64,000 nucleotides of DNA from Pseudovibrio sp. Ad37 (lineage in GTDB: Bacteria; Pseudomonadota; Alphaproteobacteria; Rhizobiales; Stappiaceae): positions 1-64,000 of the forward strand of contig NZ_LMCF01000216.1 of assembly GCF_001623075.1 (NCBI RefSeq), read 5' to 3'. This document shows positions 45,296-54,281 of this stretch, in pieces. The position numbers and the translations under genes were made by a program. Below the pieces are notes generated by a model, which did no database searches, was not told where the DNA came from, and saw nothing but the letters and a program-made list of their open reading frames with translations. Numbering within the stretch: the stretch's first letter is position 1; the number at the start of each line of letters is the position of its first letter.

Positions 45296-45901
45296 TCAGC
45301 TCACCAGAGCAAATGCAATGGCCCACATGACAACAGCGATGACACCATCAAGAACCCGCCAGGAGGTGGGATTTGCAAATATTGGTCGCAGCAAACGGGC
45401 GCCATATCCCAGGGAGAAGAAGAACACGAAGGACGCCACGACAGCACCCATGCCAAAAATGTATTCAGCACCTTCATGGCGACTGGCAACAGACCCGACA
45501 AGCAGCACCGTATCCAGATAGACATGTGGGTTCAAAAACGTAAGCGACAACACCACAATAAGTGTACCGACAATCCCTGCCGTTTTGCCCTCATCCGGAC
45601 TGAGAGCCGCCCCTCCTCTGATCGCGGACAATGCACTGCGAGCACCGTAAAGAGCCAGAAACCCAGCCCCGCCATACCGTAGAAATGGCTCTAACTCGGG
45701 AATTGTTGCGGATATTGCCGCGAGACTGGATATTCCAACCGTAATCAGGAAAGCATCACTGACTGCGCATGTGATGCAAGTCAGGAAAACATGCTCTCCT
45801 CGCAAGCCCTGCCTCAACACGAAAGCGTTTTGTGAGCCAATTGCGAAGATCAAACTAAGGCCAAGAGAAAAGCCGGAAAAGGCAACTGATAAGACTGACA
45901 T
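45296..45901 (-). CDS. argO: LysE/ArgO-family amino acid exporter
   Basis: The protein has 201 residues from the ATG at 45901 and about six membrane helices. FSLGLSLIFAIGSQNAFVLRQGL with HVFLTCITCAVSDAFLI is the LysE/ArgO signature, and LTFLNPHVYLDTVLLVGS is the second conserved block. The family exports basic amino acids. It is divergent to a LysR regulator with a 102-nt shared gap, the standard argO-argP or lysE-lysG arrangement, so expression probably responds to arginine or lysine. Confidence 0.92.
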   Translation of the reverse strand: MSVLSVAFSGFSLGLSLIFAIGSQNAFVLRQGLRGEHVFLTCITCAVSDAFLITVGISSLAAISATIPELEPFLRYGGAGFLALYGARSALSAIRGGAALSPDEGKTAGIVGTLIVVLSLTFLNPHVYLDTVLLVGSVASRHEGAEYIFGMGAVVASFVFFFSLGYGARLLRPIFANPTSWRVLDGVIAVVMWAIAFALVS

Positions 45902-46003
45902 TGGGTTTCCTAAGAGGGAAATTGAGAACTCATTGCCAACTTGACTACATCGCTCTTCACCATTAGTGAAATTCAAATACCTTCTTCTACATTAGAGATT
46001 CTG

Positions 46004-46888
46004 ATGAATTTTGACCGAGCACAACTGGCTGCATTCGCTTCAATCCTGACCACTGGTACATTTGAGAGAGCCGCACAACACCTCGGCATCACGCAATCCG
46101 CAGTATCTCAGCGCCTGAAGACCCTTGAAGAGAAGCTTGGTTGCGTCCTCGTAATACGAGGTACACCATGTGTCACCACCACTCAGGGAGAAGTGCTGCT
46201 TCGACACGCTAACGAAGTTGCTTTGCTGGAGAAACAGGTCAAAGAGGAAATTGGCTTTTCGAGCGAAGCCAGCAACCTGACCAGCCTCCAGATAGCAGTC
46301 AACGCAGACAGCCTTGCCACGTGGTTCATAGATGCACTCGCACAGGTGGATGGTTTTCTGTTCGACCTGAAGATTGACGATCAAGACCACAGCGCAAACT
46401 GGTTGCGACGCGGGGAAGTTCAGGCCGCTGTCAGCGCGGAACCAACACCCATACGCGGATGCGATTGTTTTCCTTTGGGCGCTCTGCGTTACCGGGCGAC
46501 AGCAAGTCCGGCTTTCGTCAAACAATGGTTCCCGAAAGGCGTCACCCTTGATGCACTGAAGCTCGCACCTGCGCTCACCTACAACATCAAAGATACGCTA
46601 CAGACAGAATGGTTGCGCGCAGTCTTTGGAGAGAGCATTTTTCCAAACACCCATTGGCTCCCAAGCCCTCAGGCGTTTATCGACGCCACAGTCAATCACA
46701 TCGGTTGGGGCATGAACCCGAGCATTCTGGTCGATCCACTCATTGAGCAAGGGAAGCTAGTTGAGCTGATCCCAGACACGCCATACGACACAAAACTTTT
46801 CTGGCATACAAGCCGGGCAACAGCCCACACAATAGCTCCCCTCACAACAGCCATACGCCAGGCAGCAAGATCAGCACTGGCAGACTAA
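46004..46888 (+). CDS. argP: LysR-family regulator (ArgP/LysG type)
   Basis: The 294-residue protein from the ATG at 46004 has an N-terminal helix-turn-helix (FERAAQHLGITQSAVSQRLKTLEEKLG) and a type-2 periplasmic-binding-like effector domain. The start RAQLAAFASILTTGTFERAA and the block LGALRYRATASPAFVKQWFPKGV match ArgP/IciA. It is divergent to the exporter gene, which it most likely activates with a basic amino acid as effector. Confidence 0.9.
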   Translation: MNFDRAQLAAFASILTTGTFERAAQHLGITQSAVSQRLKTLEEKLGCVLVIRGTPCVTTTQGEVLLRHANEVALLEKQVKEEIGFSSEASNLTSLQIAVNADSLATWFIDALAQVDGFLFDLKIDDQDHSANWLRRGEVQAAVSAEPTPIRGCDCFPLGALRYRATASPAFVKQWFPKGVTLDALKLAPALTYNIKDTLQTEWLRAVFGESIFPNTHWLPSPQAFIDATVNHIGWGMNPSILVDPLIEQGKLVELIPDTPYDTKLFWHTSRATAHTIAPLTTAIRQAARSALAD

Positions 46889-47078
46889 GGCAGATGTGAA
46901 TAGCCTGAACAAGCATCTCTGTTTTCCAGAGCACGATACATACGCCTTGGTACAAATTGTTAAATTGACCCAGAAATCAACATCATAGTAGTTCTCCTTA
47001 CCTGCGCCAGTATATCGGGTACACCTCCGCATCGAACTGAGCAGTTCCTTCTCATCGGTCAACGCAAGGAATGCTGAC

Positions 47079-48020
47079 ATGAACTACCCAAACATCGCTA
47101 TTCTCGGGGCCGGAACAATCGGCATGAGTTGGACAGCGCTGTTTGCAGCTACAGGGCGGCAGGTCACAGTTTATGATCCCTCACCGGAAACAGAAGACCG
47201 GGTGACCGCTCTGGTAAAAAATGCCGCAGAAACGCTTGCTGCACTTGGATGGCAACATGCCGGTGACACATCAAAATTACGGTTTACAAACGACCCTGTG
47301 GCAGCAGTATCAGACGCCGACTTCATTCAGGAGAGCGTGCCGGAGCGGCTGGAGATCAAACACGGGCTCTACCAGCAGATCGAACCACACCTGAAACCAG
47401 AAGTCATCATCGGCAGCTCAACCTCCGGCTTGAAACTCTCGGAGATGCAGGCAGGATTTAACAATCCAAGTCGCTTCATTCTGGCTCACCCGTTCAATCC
47501 ACCACACCTCATCCCATTGGTAGAGCTGATGGACAATGAGAAAACGGATGCAAGCGTACTCCAATCAGCAAAAGACTTCTATGAGAGCATTGGCAAAGTT
47601 TGCGTACGCCTCAACAAAGAAGTTCCCGGGCACATTGCAAACCGGCTACAGGCAGCAATCTGGCGCGAGACCATTCATCTTACGATGGAAGGTGTCGCAA
47701 GCGTCGAGGATATCGACAAAGCCGTTGCTTATGGCCCCGGCCTCCGTTGGGCCGCTATGGGTCCAAACACACTCTTGCATCTGGGCGGCGGTGAAGGTGG
47801 CATCCGTTCGTTTTGTGATCACCTTGGCGGTCCTTTCCAAAGCTGGTGGGACGATCTAGGCACCCCAAGGATCACACCAGAGGTGGTGGATATACTCGAA
47901 GACGGCGTGAAAGCCTCATTGGAAAACACATCCATGCAGGAGCTGGCAAAGCGCAGGGATGATCTCGTTCTGCAATATGTCTTGTCGGGGCAAACCAAGA
48001 AAGAGAAAAGCCCAGCCTAA
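47079..48020 (+). CDS. 3-hydroxyacyl-CoA dehydrogenase family protein (carnitine/gulonate dehydrogenase-like)
   Basis: The 313-residue protein has an N-terminal NAD-binding motif GAGTIG (residues 9-14), ESVPERLEIKHGLYQQIE, SSTSGLKLSEMQ, LAHPFNPPHLIPLVE and a C-terminal domain with VPGHIANRLQAAIWRE and GPGLRWAAMGPNTLLHLGG. This is the short single-enzyme branch that includes L-carnitine dehydrogenase and L-gulonate 3-dehydrogenase (lambda-crystallin type). The substrate cannot be fixed from sequence. A small cupin gene follows 92 nt later. Confidence 0.82.
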   Translation: MNYPNIAILGAGTIGMSWTALFAATGRQVTVYDPSPETEDRVTALVKNAAETLAALGWQHAGDTSKLRFTNDPVAAVSDADFIQESVPERLEIKHGLYQQIEPHLKPEVIIGSSTSGLKLSEMQAGFNNPSRFILAHPFNPPHLIPLVELMDNEKTDASVLQSAKDFYESIGKVCVRLNKEVPGHIANRLQAAIWRETIHLTMEGVASVEDIDKAVAYGPGLRWAAMGPNTLLHLGGGEGGIRSFCDHLGGPFQSWWDDLGTPRITPEVVDILEDGVKASLENTSMQELAKRRDDLVLQYVLSGQTKKEKSPA

Positions 48021-48112
48021 ACGAAGCTGACATCCAAGCTACCAAGCGCTGGTCCTATGTTCTTTTCCAACCCGTCCCTACCATGAGCACATGCACAACA
48101 AAGGAGAGTGTC

Positions 48113-48421
48113 ATGTGCTCATCAACGGGCTCCGCAAAACCAACAGTTCTGATCGAGAATGACCGCGTAAAAGTCACCGAATGGCGGTTCAAACAACGCG
48201 GAGACAACACCGGCTGGCATCGCCATGCCTACGACTACATCGTAGTCCCGCTCTTTGATGGCGCTCTGGAAATCAATTTAGGCAATGGGGAAACAGTGGA
48301 AGCCGCTATGCAAAACGGAGTTCCATACTTCAAAGAGATTGGCGTAGAGCACGATGTCATCAACGCCAACAACTTCGAATGCGCATTCGTCGAAATTGAA
48401 CTCCTTGAAGCCCGTCGATAA
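48113..48421 (+). CDS. Small cupin-domain protein
   Basis: From the ATG at 48113, with AAAGGAGAG 6 nt before it, the protein has 102 residues; an ATG at 48083 has no ribosome site. It is one cupin barrel: GWHRHAYDYIVVPLFDGALEIN supplies the metal-binding His residues, with Tyr/Asp in place of the usual Glu, and GVPYFKEIGVEHDVINAN the second motif. Substrate unknown; it may form a unit with the dehydrogenase upstream. Confidence 0.78.
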   Translation: MCSSTGSAKPTVLIENDRVKVTEWRFKQRGDNTGWHRHAYDYIVVPLFDGALEINLGNGETVEAAMQNGVPYFKEIGVEHDVINANNFECAFVEIELLEARR

Positions 48422-48440
48422 ACACCGGATTTGAACCCGC

Positions 48441-49232
48441 CTACTTCGCCGTCCCTGCGACCTCGATCGCAGCCGGTGCAACAGCAGCAACCTGTCGTTT
48501 GCCTGCATCCTGCTGGCTGTTCAGTGCAGCGCGTTTGGCAGCGGCCTTTGCACGAGGGATGCGACCGACAGTATTGATAGACCAGCTGGTGATCTGGGCG
48601 AGCACATTGTCTGAGGCAGCATTAAGTGCCGGAATTGCATCAGTGACCGTATCGCCAGTTGTCGGCACACTCGCCGCAAACACACGCATGCCGATGGAGC
48701 GGCCATCCCGGTCATCCACGATACGTGCAGCCACTTCCACATAGGCTTTGTCACCACCATCCACCTGCAGCTCAAAAGCCCGCAAAGTGGTTTGCAGTTG
48801 GTAGTCGATTAACAATCCCTGCCCCGGTTGCGAAACGCCGCGCAGCTTGCCGGTGTTCTCCAGCGTCTCAACAAGCTTCGCCTGGAACACTCGTGGCAGC
48901 GTGTCTGTCCATGCCACCTTCGGGAAGTAGGAGTAAATTGGGCCGCCACCCTGTGTCACAGCAATATTGCTCGTATCCAACGCCTGAAGAGCAACAGGTG
49001 TCGCCACAAGCATTTGATAATCAGAGGCACGGACTTTAACAGGAACATCGCGCGGCGCAGTCAAGCCATATAGAGCTTCAGGACCACTTGCCCCACACCC
49101 TGCAAGACCACCCAGCAGAACGGCACCAACAACGATTTTTTTAAGTGTCGAACCGAACACGCCGAGCTCCAGCCTACTGCCATTAGCCACTCGCACGTTT
49201 TCGAGTCGCTTATCTACATTTTTGTCAAACAT
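48441..49232 (-). CDS. ABC-type transport auxiliary lipoprotein of the Mla-like system
   Basis: The protein has about 263 residues from the ATG at 49232, ten bases after the mlaD-like stop. It carries a lipoprotein signal with lipobox LAGC (GGLAGCGAS). The mature domain (YSYFPKVAWTDTLPRVFQAKLVETLENTG, LLIDYQLQTTLRAFEL, YVEVAARIVDDRDGR) is the LptE-like ABC-type transport auxiliary lipoprotein domain (DUF330/PqiC type). It is the last gene of the permease-ATPase-MCE-lipoprotein operon and would link the MCE protein to the outer membrane. Confidence 0.88.
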   Translation of the reverse strand: MFDKNVDKRLENVRVANGSRLELGVFGSTLKKIVVGAVLLGGLAGCGASGPEALYGLTAPRDVPVKVRASDYQMLVATPVALQALDTSNIAVTQGGGPIYSYFPKVAWTDTLPRVFQAKLVETLENTGKLRGVSQPGQGLLIDYQLQTTLRAFELQVDGGDKAYVEVAARIVDDRDGRSIGMRVFAASVPTTGDTVTDAIPALNAASDNVLAQITSWSINTVGRIPRAKAAAKRAALNSQQDAGKRQVAAVAPAAIEVAGTAK

Positions 49233-49242
49233 TCCAAAAAAC

Positions 49243-51180
49243 TCAACGCCGCTGCGCACCATTAAAGACAGGTGTGTCCGATCCGCCGAAAATCACACGA
49301 TTTGGGTTACGGTCAAAATTGTTCACAGCACGTCGAATTTCAATAAGTGTCTGGTTTAATTGCTGCATTGCTGCAGTAAAGTCCTGTCCGCCTTGCTGAC
49401 TCAGTTTCAACAGGGCAGCAGAGATTGGCTCTGCCCGCAAAGCAAACGCATCCGCAACCTTGCGGATGGAGGCCGCAGCCTCAGTCGCTTCCTTGATAAA
49501 GCCCTGCCCATCAGCTGAAACCATACCGTCTACTTTCTCCAAAATCGTGTTCACACGAACGGAGGCAGCATTTAGATTGGTTGCAATGCTCTTCGCCTGA
49601 TCAATCACTTTGTCGACATCCGGCACCTTCTTCTTCAGTTCCATAGTCATGTCATTGACGGACTTTGCAGCATTCTGGATTTCATCAATCGCCTTGGCAA
49701 GATCTGGAGTTTTCTCAGCAAGAGTGGTCGCCACCTTGTCAGCCGAAGCAACAATATTGGAAACCTTCGCAGGGTCGATGGCTTCCACAATACCATTGGT
49801 GTTGGAGATCAAAGAATTCGCATTGTCCATGGTCTCGCTCAGCTGATCAGAGGCAGCGCTCAGGTTCGTTCCAACTTCACGGGCCGAAACGATCACACTG
49901 TCGATCTCTTTATTGCGCCCGGCAATGGTATTGCTTACTTCACGAATATTCGCTGTGGCAGCACCTGCATCATCAATAACTTTTGCGATCACCTGATTTT
50001 TGTCAGAAAGCGTTTTGGTCACCGTCTCAACCGAGGTCACGATATTACCGACCTGCTCGGACTTTACCATACTCAGGATACGATTTGCATTCTTCGTGGT
50101 CAGCACAATCTCGTTGGAGGCCGTCTCAGCATTCTTCACGATACGGTCGATGGCGTCTTTATTCTTGGTCAGTTCAACAGTCAGCTGTCGCGCATTTTCA
50201 GCAACGACGGAAGCAGAGGAAAGCATGGTGTTGATATCGCCGCGACGCTCAGTCAGCACACCACCAAGATCAGACGCACCTTTCAAAATGCGCTCAACCT
50301 CTTCAGGCTTGACGGCTCCAATCACAGCTTCAATCTGATCAAGTTCATCGGAAAGCTCTGTCGTAAAGTTCACCAGCTGATCAGAGGCCAGCTTACCGTT
50401 GGCAATGATGTCACCAACACCATCCGCGGAGGCAGACAGTTTCTTGGTCATGGCCTCAACATTGGTGACGATCTCACCCAGTTTGTCCGGCGGTACATTC
50501 GCCAGCAGGTCTTCACCGCGATCAACCAGTTTGCCAATCCGGCCCGAGAGCCCCGTCAGCGCTTTACTTGTCTCCGTCACACCAGCAAGAAAATCATCAA
50601 CGCCCTTGGCATTGTTTGCCAGCGCTTGGGTAAAGACCTCGACATTCTTTATGGTCTTTTCCACTTCGGGCCGCGCAGTCATCACCAGCTCATCAATATG
50701 CGCCAGCGTGGAATCTGCCTTGCGCATGATGTCTTTGGCACCCTCCAGCAAATCCTCAAACTGGGACCTGCGTGCATACATGACCGGAATAGTATCAGCT
50801 GCTTTGGAGAACAACGCCGGACTGTCAGAAGAACCGCCGGACAGATCCACATAAGCCACGCCTGTCAATCCCGTAAACCCAAGAGACGCAACAGTGTCAC
50901 GGCGCAGCGGAGCATTGGCATCAACGCGCACAATCGCAACAACAAGCTTAGGATTTTCAGGATCGTACGTCAGCGCACTCACATCACCGATCTTGATGCC
51001 GTTAAACAGCACCTGACCACCAATCGGCAGACCCGTGACTGCACCGGGGAAAATGATTTTGATATCACGCCGGCTTGAGCGGTCACCCGCACTCAACAGC
51101 CAGAACGTAAACAGGAAGGCAATGCCAACAACAGTTAGAACGAATGCACCAATAGCGATATTATTTGCGCGGGTTTCCAT
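49243..51180 (-). CDS. mlaD: MlaD-like MCE protein with a long coiled-coil tail
   Basis: The 645-residue protein has one membrane helix (about residues 10-30) and one MCE domain (about 38-120: IIFPGAVTGLPIGGQVLFNGIKIGDV, DLSGGSSDS). MCE proteins carry phospholipids between the membranes. From about 140 to 620 it is a long helical coiled coil with repeating ASADKVATTL-type heptads, much longer than the 183-residue E. coli MlaD. The gene is 9 nt after the ATPase gene. Confidence 0.9.
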   Translation of the reverse strand: METRANNIAIGAFVLTVVGIAFLFTFWLLSAGDRSSRRDIKIIFPGAVTGLPIGGQVLFNGIKIGDVSALTYDPENPKLVVAIVRVDANAPLRRDTVASLGFTGLTGVAYVDLSGGSSDSPALFSKAADTIPVMYARRSQFEDLLEGAKDIMRKADSTLAHIDELVMTARPEVEKTIKNVEVFTQALANNAKGVDDFLAGVTETSKALTGLSGRIGKLVDRGEDLLANVPPDKLGEIVTNVEAMTKKLSASADGVGDIIANGKLASDQLVNFTTELSDELDQIEAVIGAVKPEEVERILKGASDLGGVLTERRGDINTMLSSASVVAENARQLTVELTKNKDAIDRIVKNAETASNEIVLTTKNANRILSMVKSEQVGNIVTSVETVTKTLSDKNQVIAKVIDDAGAATANIREVSNTIAGRNKEIDSVIVSAREVGTNLSAASDQLSETMDNANSLISNTNGIVEAIDPAKVSNIVASADKVATTLAEKTPDLAKAIDEIQNAAKSVNDMTMELKKKVPDVDKVIDQAKSIATNLNAASVRVNTILEKVDGMVSADGQGFIKEATEAAASIRKVADAFALRAEPISAALLKLSQQGGQDFTAAMQQLNQTLIEIRRAVNNFDRNPNRVIFGGSDTPVFNGAQRR

Positions 51181-51189
51181 GCATCCTCC

Positions 51190-52005
51190 TCACACCCGTT
51201 TGAGGGCACGTGCCCCGCGGAAATAGGACTTAACCCAAGGGTGCTCCACCTGCATCATTTCCTCAATGGTTCCTTCAACCAGAACCCTGCGTTCACCCAA
51301 AACGGCAATACGGTCACAAATACTATGCAGACTATCCAGATCATGGGTCACCATGTAAACCGTAAGCCCCAGAGTTTCTTTCAGTTTTACAATAAGATCA
51401 TCAAAATCAGCCGCTCCGATCGGATCAAGACCGGAAGTGGGCTCATCCAGGAACAATAAGTCAGGGTCTAGCGACAATGACCGGGCCAGAGCAGCCCTTT
51501 TGATCATACCGCCAGAAAGCTCAGAGGGCAGCTTATCAGCCGCATCCAATGGCAGCCCGACCATCTCGATCTTCAGCAAAGCCAGTTCATCCCGCAAACG
51601 CGGCGACAGCTTCAAGTGCTCACGCATCGGCACCTGAATATTCTGCTTCACAGTGAGAGAGGAGAACAATGCTCCCTGCTGAAACAGCACCCCCCAACGC
51701 TGCTCAATCTCACGGCGTATGGCATCCGTTGCTTCGTCAAAATCCTGACCGAACACCTCAATGGAACCGGACTGTCGCGGCGTCAGCCCCAGCACAGCAC
51801 GCATGAGCACGGACTTGCCCATGCCAGACGCGCCAACAAAGCCAAGCACTTCACCGCGGTAAACGTCCATGTTCAGGTTCTCAAGAACCAGTTTATTTCC
51901 AAAGCCGACGGTAACATCCCGCACCCGAAGCAAAACCTCCCGATCATCAGCCGCACGATGACCTGAGCCCAATCCATTCACCGGTCCAGATTGTCCTTGT
52001 CCCAT
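51190..52005 (-). CDS. mlaF: MlaF-like lipid transporter ATP-binding protein
   Basis: The 271-residue ABC ATPase has Walker A GASGMGKS, the signature LSGGMIKRAALARSL, Walker B LLFLDEPTSGLDP and a switch His in MVTHDL. GMGKS and the signature with GGM are typical for MlaF-type lipid transporters. It energises the MlaE-like permease, whose gene ends 5 nt upstream. Confidence 0.93.
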   Translation of the reverse strand: MGQGQSGPVNGLGSGHRAADDREVLLRVRDVTVGFGNKLVLENLNMDVYRGEVLGFVGASGMGKSVLMRAVLGLTPRQSGSIEVFGQDFDEATDAIRREIEQRWGVLFQQGALFSSLTVKQNIQVPMREHLKLSPRLRDELALLKIEMVGLPLDAADKLPSELSGGMIKRAALARSLSLDPDLLFLDEPTSGLDPIGAADFDDLIVKLKETLGLTVYMVTHDLDSLHSICDRIAVLGERRVLVEGTIEEMMQVEHPWVKSYFRGARALKRV

Positions 52006-52010
52006 ACTGG

Positions 52011-53159
52011 TTAAAACCCGATAGACGCGAAGAACACAGCAAAAACTCCATCCACCACGATGACCATAAATATAGCTTTCACAACAGAAACAGTCGTATG
52101 ACGCCCAAGTGACTCTGAGGAGCCCTCAACTTTCATACCTTCCATACACGCGATAAGCCCGATGATCAGGGCCATGAACGGCGCTTTCACAATGCCAACC
52201 ATCAATGTGTCGATAGTAACAGCAGCCTGCAGCTGTGCAATGAAGGAATGAGGCACGATGCCCAGATACCACCAGCAGGTCAGCCCTGCCCCAAATAACG
52301 CCGCGATGTTCGCCAGAAAAACGAGGATCGGAAGCGCAATCATCAGTGCCACCAGACGCGGCAGGATCAACACTTCAGTCACCCGCAAGCCGGTCACCTG
52401 AAGCGCATCAATCTCTTCCTGCATCTTCATGGAACCAAGCTCTGCCGTATACGCAGAACCGGATCGGCCAGCCACCATAATGGCAGTCAGAATAACACCA
52501 ATCTCACGCAGAACCAGAATGCCGGAGAGGTCCACCACAAAGATCTCAGCACCAAACTGCTTCAGATAAAACCCGCCCTGCTGCGCAATAATTCCGCCGA
52601 TCAGAAAGCTCATCAGACACACAATCGGAACCGCACCCATGCAGGAGCGCTGAAACTGAACGCCAATTGAAATTGGCCGTAGCCGGCTTGGATGCGTCGC
52701 TGCCGCTGTGATAATCGCGGTCAGGCTACCCAGCATTGCCAGAACGTCACGCGTATCACGACCCAGCTGGCGCGTCGCCTCCCCCACGTCCTCCAGATAA
52801 TTGACGAAAGAGTTACCAGAGTGTTCTTCGGCAGGATTATCGACGTCTTCCCGGTCAACTTCCTTCAGCAAGATGTCAAAACGCTCATCCTCATAGATGA
52901 ACTTGACCTCTCGCCCCTGTTCGGCTTGCTCCATCTGGAACCGCTGCAGCAACCAGGCACCAGCCGTATCGAGAAAACTAACCGCTTTTAAATCCACACA
53001 AATTACGGAATGACTGAGTCCGGACGCGGTCTGATTGATGAGTTTTTCGCAAGTAGAACCCTGCCGGATGCCCCAGGCACCGGAAGCCGTGAGCAAAAGT
53101 AACGTACCGTCTTCGGCAGTTACCAGGTCCGGCGCATCCATTTTATCAGTCAGCTTCAT
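52011..53159 (-). CDS. mlaE: MlaE-like permease with N-terminal STAS domain
   Basis: From the ATG at 53159 the protein has 382 residues; an upstream start at 53240 is within the region shared with dgcN and less likely. Residues about 1-105 form a STAS-like domain (VICVDLKAVSFLDTAGAWLLQRF), the role played by separate MlaB in E. coli. The rest is the MlaE permease (VPIVCLMSFLIGGIIAQQG, LVLREIGVILTAIMVAGRSGSAYTAELGSM). It is the first gene of a four-gene lipid transporter operon. Confidence 0.92.
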   Translation of the reverse strand: MKLTDKMDAPDLVTAEDGTLLLLTASGAWGIRQGSTCEKLINQTASGLSHSVICVDLKAVSFLDTAGAWLLQRFQMEQAEQGREVKFIYEDERFDILLKEVDREDVDNPAEEHSGNSFVNYLEDVGEATRQLGRDTRDVLAMLGSLTAIITAAATHPSRLRPISIGVQFQRSCMGAVPIVCLMSFLIGGIIAQQGGFYLKQFGAEIFVVDLSGILVLREIGVILTAIMVAGRSGSAYTAELGSMKMQEEIDALQVTGLRVTEVLILPRLVALMIALPILVFLANIAALFGAGLTCWWYLGIVPHSFIAQLQAAVTIDTLMVGIVKAPFMALIIGLIACMEGMKVEGSSESLGRHTTVSVVKAIFMVIVVDGVFAVFFASIGF

Positions 53160-53267
53160 CACGGGACCCTGCGCCCTATAATCCAAAAATCCTATTGATC
53201 CTATACAGCTTTCTGTAGTGTGTCGTCTAGTAATCCTCATTCAGCCACAAGTACAACGGATAAAATT

Positions 53268-54281
53268 ATGTCTATTTCTAAGCCATATCTATTATTTCTT
53301 GGGGACGTAAAAGACGAGCTGGCAGCAAAAACTGCACATGGCGTACTTGATTGGCGACCAGAGTGGTGCCTTGGCCAAATTACACTCCCGGGCTGTAAAG
53401 CCCACACGACCCTGTCAGAGATGAGTCTTACCGACGCCACAGAGGCAGGCGCAAAGACCATGGTCATCGGCTGCGTCAATGCAGGTGGCATCCTGCCTGA
53501 TCACTGGATTGAAACCATCGTCGATGCACTCAACCATGGGCTCGATATCGCAGCAGGCCTGCATATCGAGCTTGGCAGCATTCCCGCCATCGCCGAAGCG
53601 GCTGCAAAAAACAATCGTAAACTCCATGACCTGCGCTTTACAGACCTCACCTTTCCAACAGGCAAAGGCGACAAGCGCTCAGGCAAACGCCTTCTGACAG
53701 TTGGCACTGATTGCTCCGTCGGCAAGAAATACAGCGCACTCGCTCTACAAAAAGGCCTAGCAGACCGCAACATCAGCTCAGATTTCTGCGCAACCGGCCA
53801 GACCGGCATCCTCATTGCTGAACGCGGTGTTGCCATTGACTCTGTCGTCTCAGACTTCATCTCCGGCGCTGCTGAGCACATCAGTCCAGCCACCAAAGAC
53901 GACCACTGGGATGTGATCGAAGGTCAAGGCGCATTGCATCACCCATCCTTCGCCGGTGTCTCCCTCGGCCTGCTCCATGGCTCACAACCAGACGCTTTTG
54001 TAGTCTGTCATGAGCCAACCCGTTCCACCATGCGCGGTGTGCCTGCACCCATTCCATCTACTCAGGACGTCATTGACCTGACAATACAACTGGGCCGTCT
54101 TACCAATCCGGACATCCGCTGTGTCGGCTTAGCCATCAACACCATGATGCTTTCTGAAAATCATGCAAAAAACCTGATTGAAGAGCTGGGGGAAGCGCAT
54201 AAACTGCCCGCAACTGACCCTGTCCGCTTCGGGACCGATCCAATCATTGATCATATTTGCGCGGAGTTTAAACTGGTTTGA
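53268..54281 (+). CDS. dgcN: DgcN-type D-glutamate N-acetyltransferase (DUF1611)
   Basis: The 337-residue protein from the ATG at 53268 has the DUF1611 pattern: LFLGDVKDELAAKTAHGV, MVIGCVNAGGILPDHW, LLTVGTDCSVGKKYSALAL (a P-loop-like motif) and WDVIEGQGALHHPSFAGV. In Pseudoalteromonas DgcN N-acetylates D-glutamate as the first step of its catabolism. Its stop overlaps the TTG start of dgcA by 4 nt, which supports the same two-step route here. Confidence 0.85.
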   Translation: MSISKPYLLFLGDVKDELAAKTAHGVLDWRPEWCLGQITLPGCKAHTTLSEMSLTDATEAGAKTMVIGCVNAGGILPDHWIETIVDALNHGLDIAAGLHIELGSIPAIAEAAAKNNRKLHDLRFTDLTFPTGKGDKRSGKRLLTVGTDCSVGKKYSALALQKGLADRNISSDFCATGQTGILIAERGVAIDSVVSDFISGAAEHISPATKDDHWDVIEGQGALHHPSFAGVSLGLLHGSQPDAFVVCHEPTRSTMRGVPAPIPSTQDVIDLTIQLGRLTNPDIRCVGLAINTMMLSENHAKNLIEELGEAHKLPATDPVRFGTDPIIDHICAEFKLV

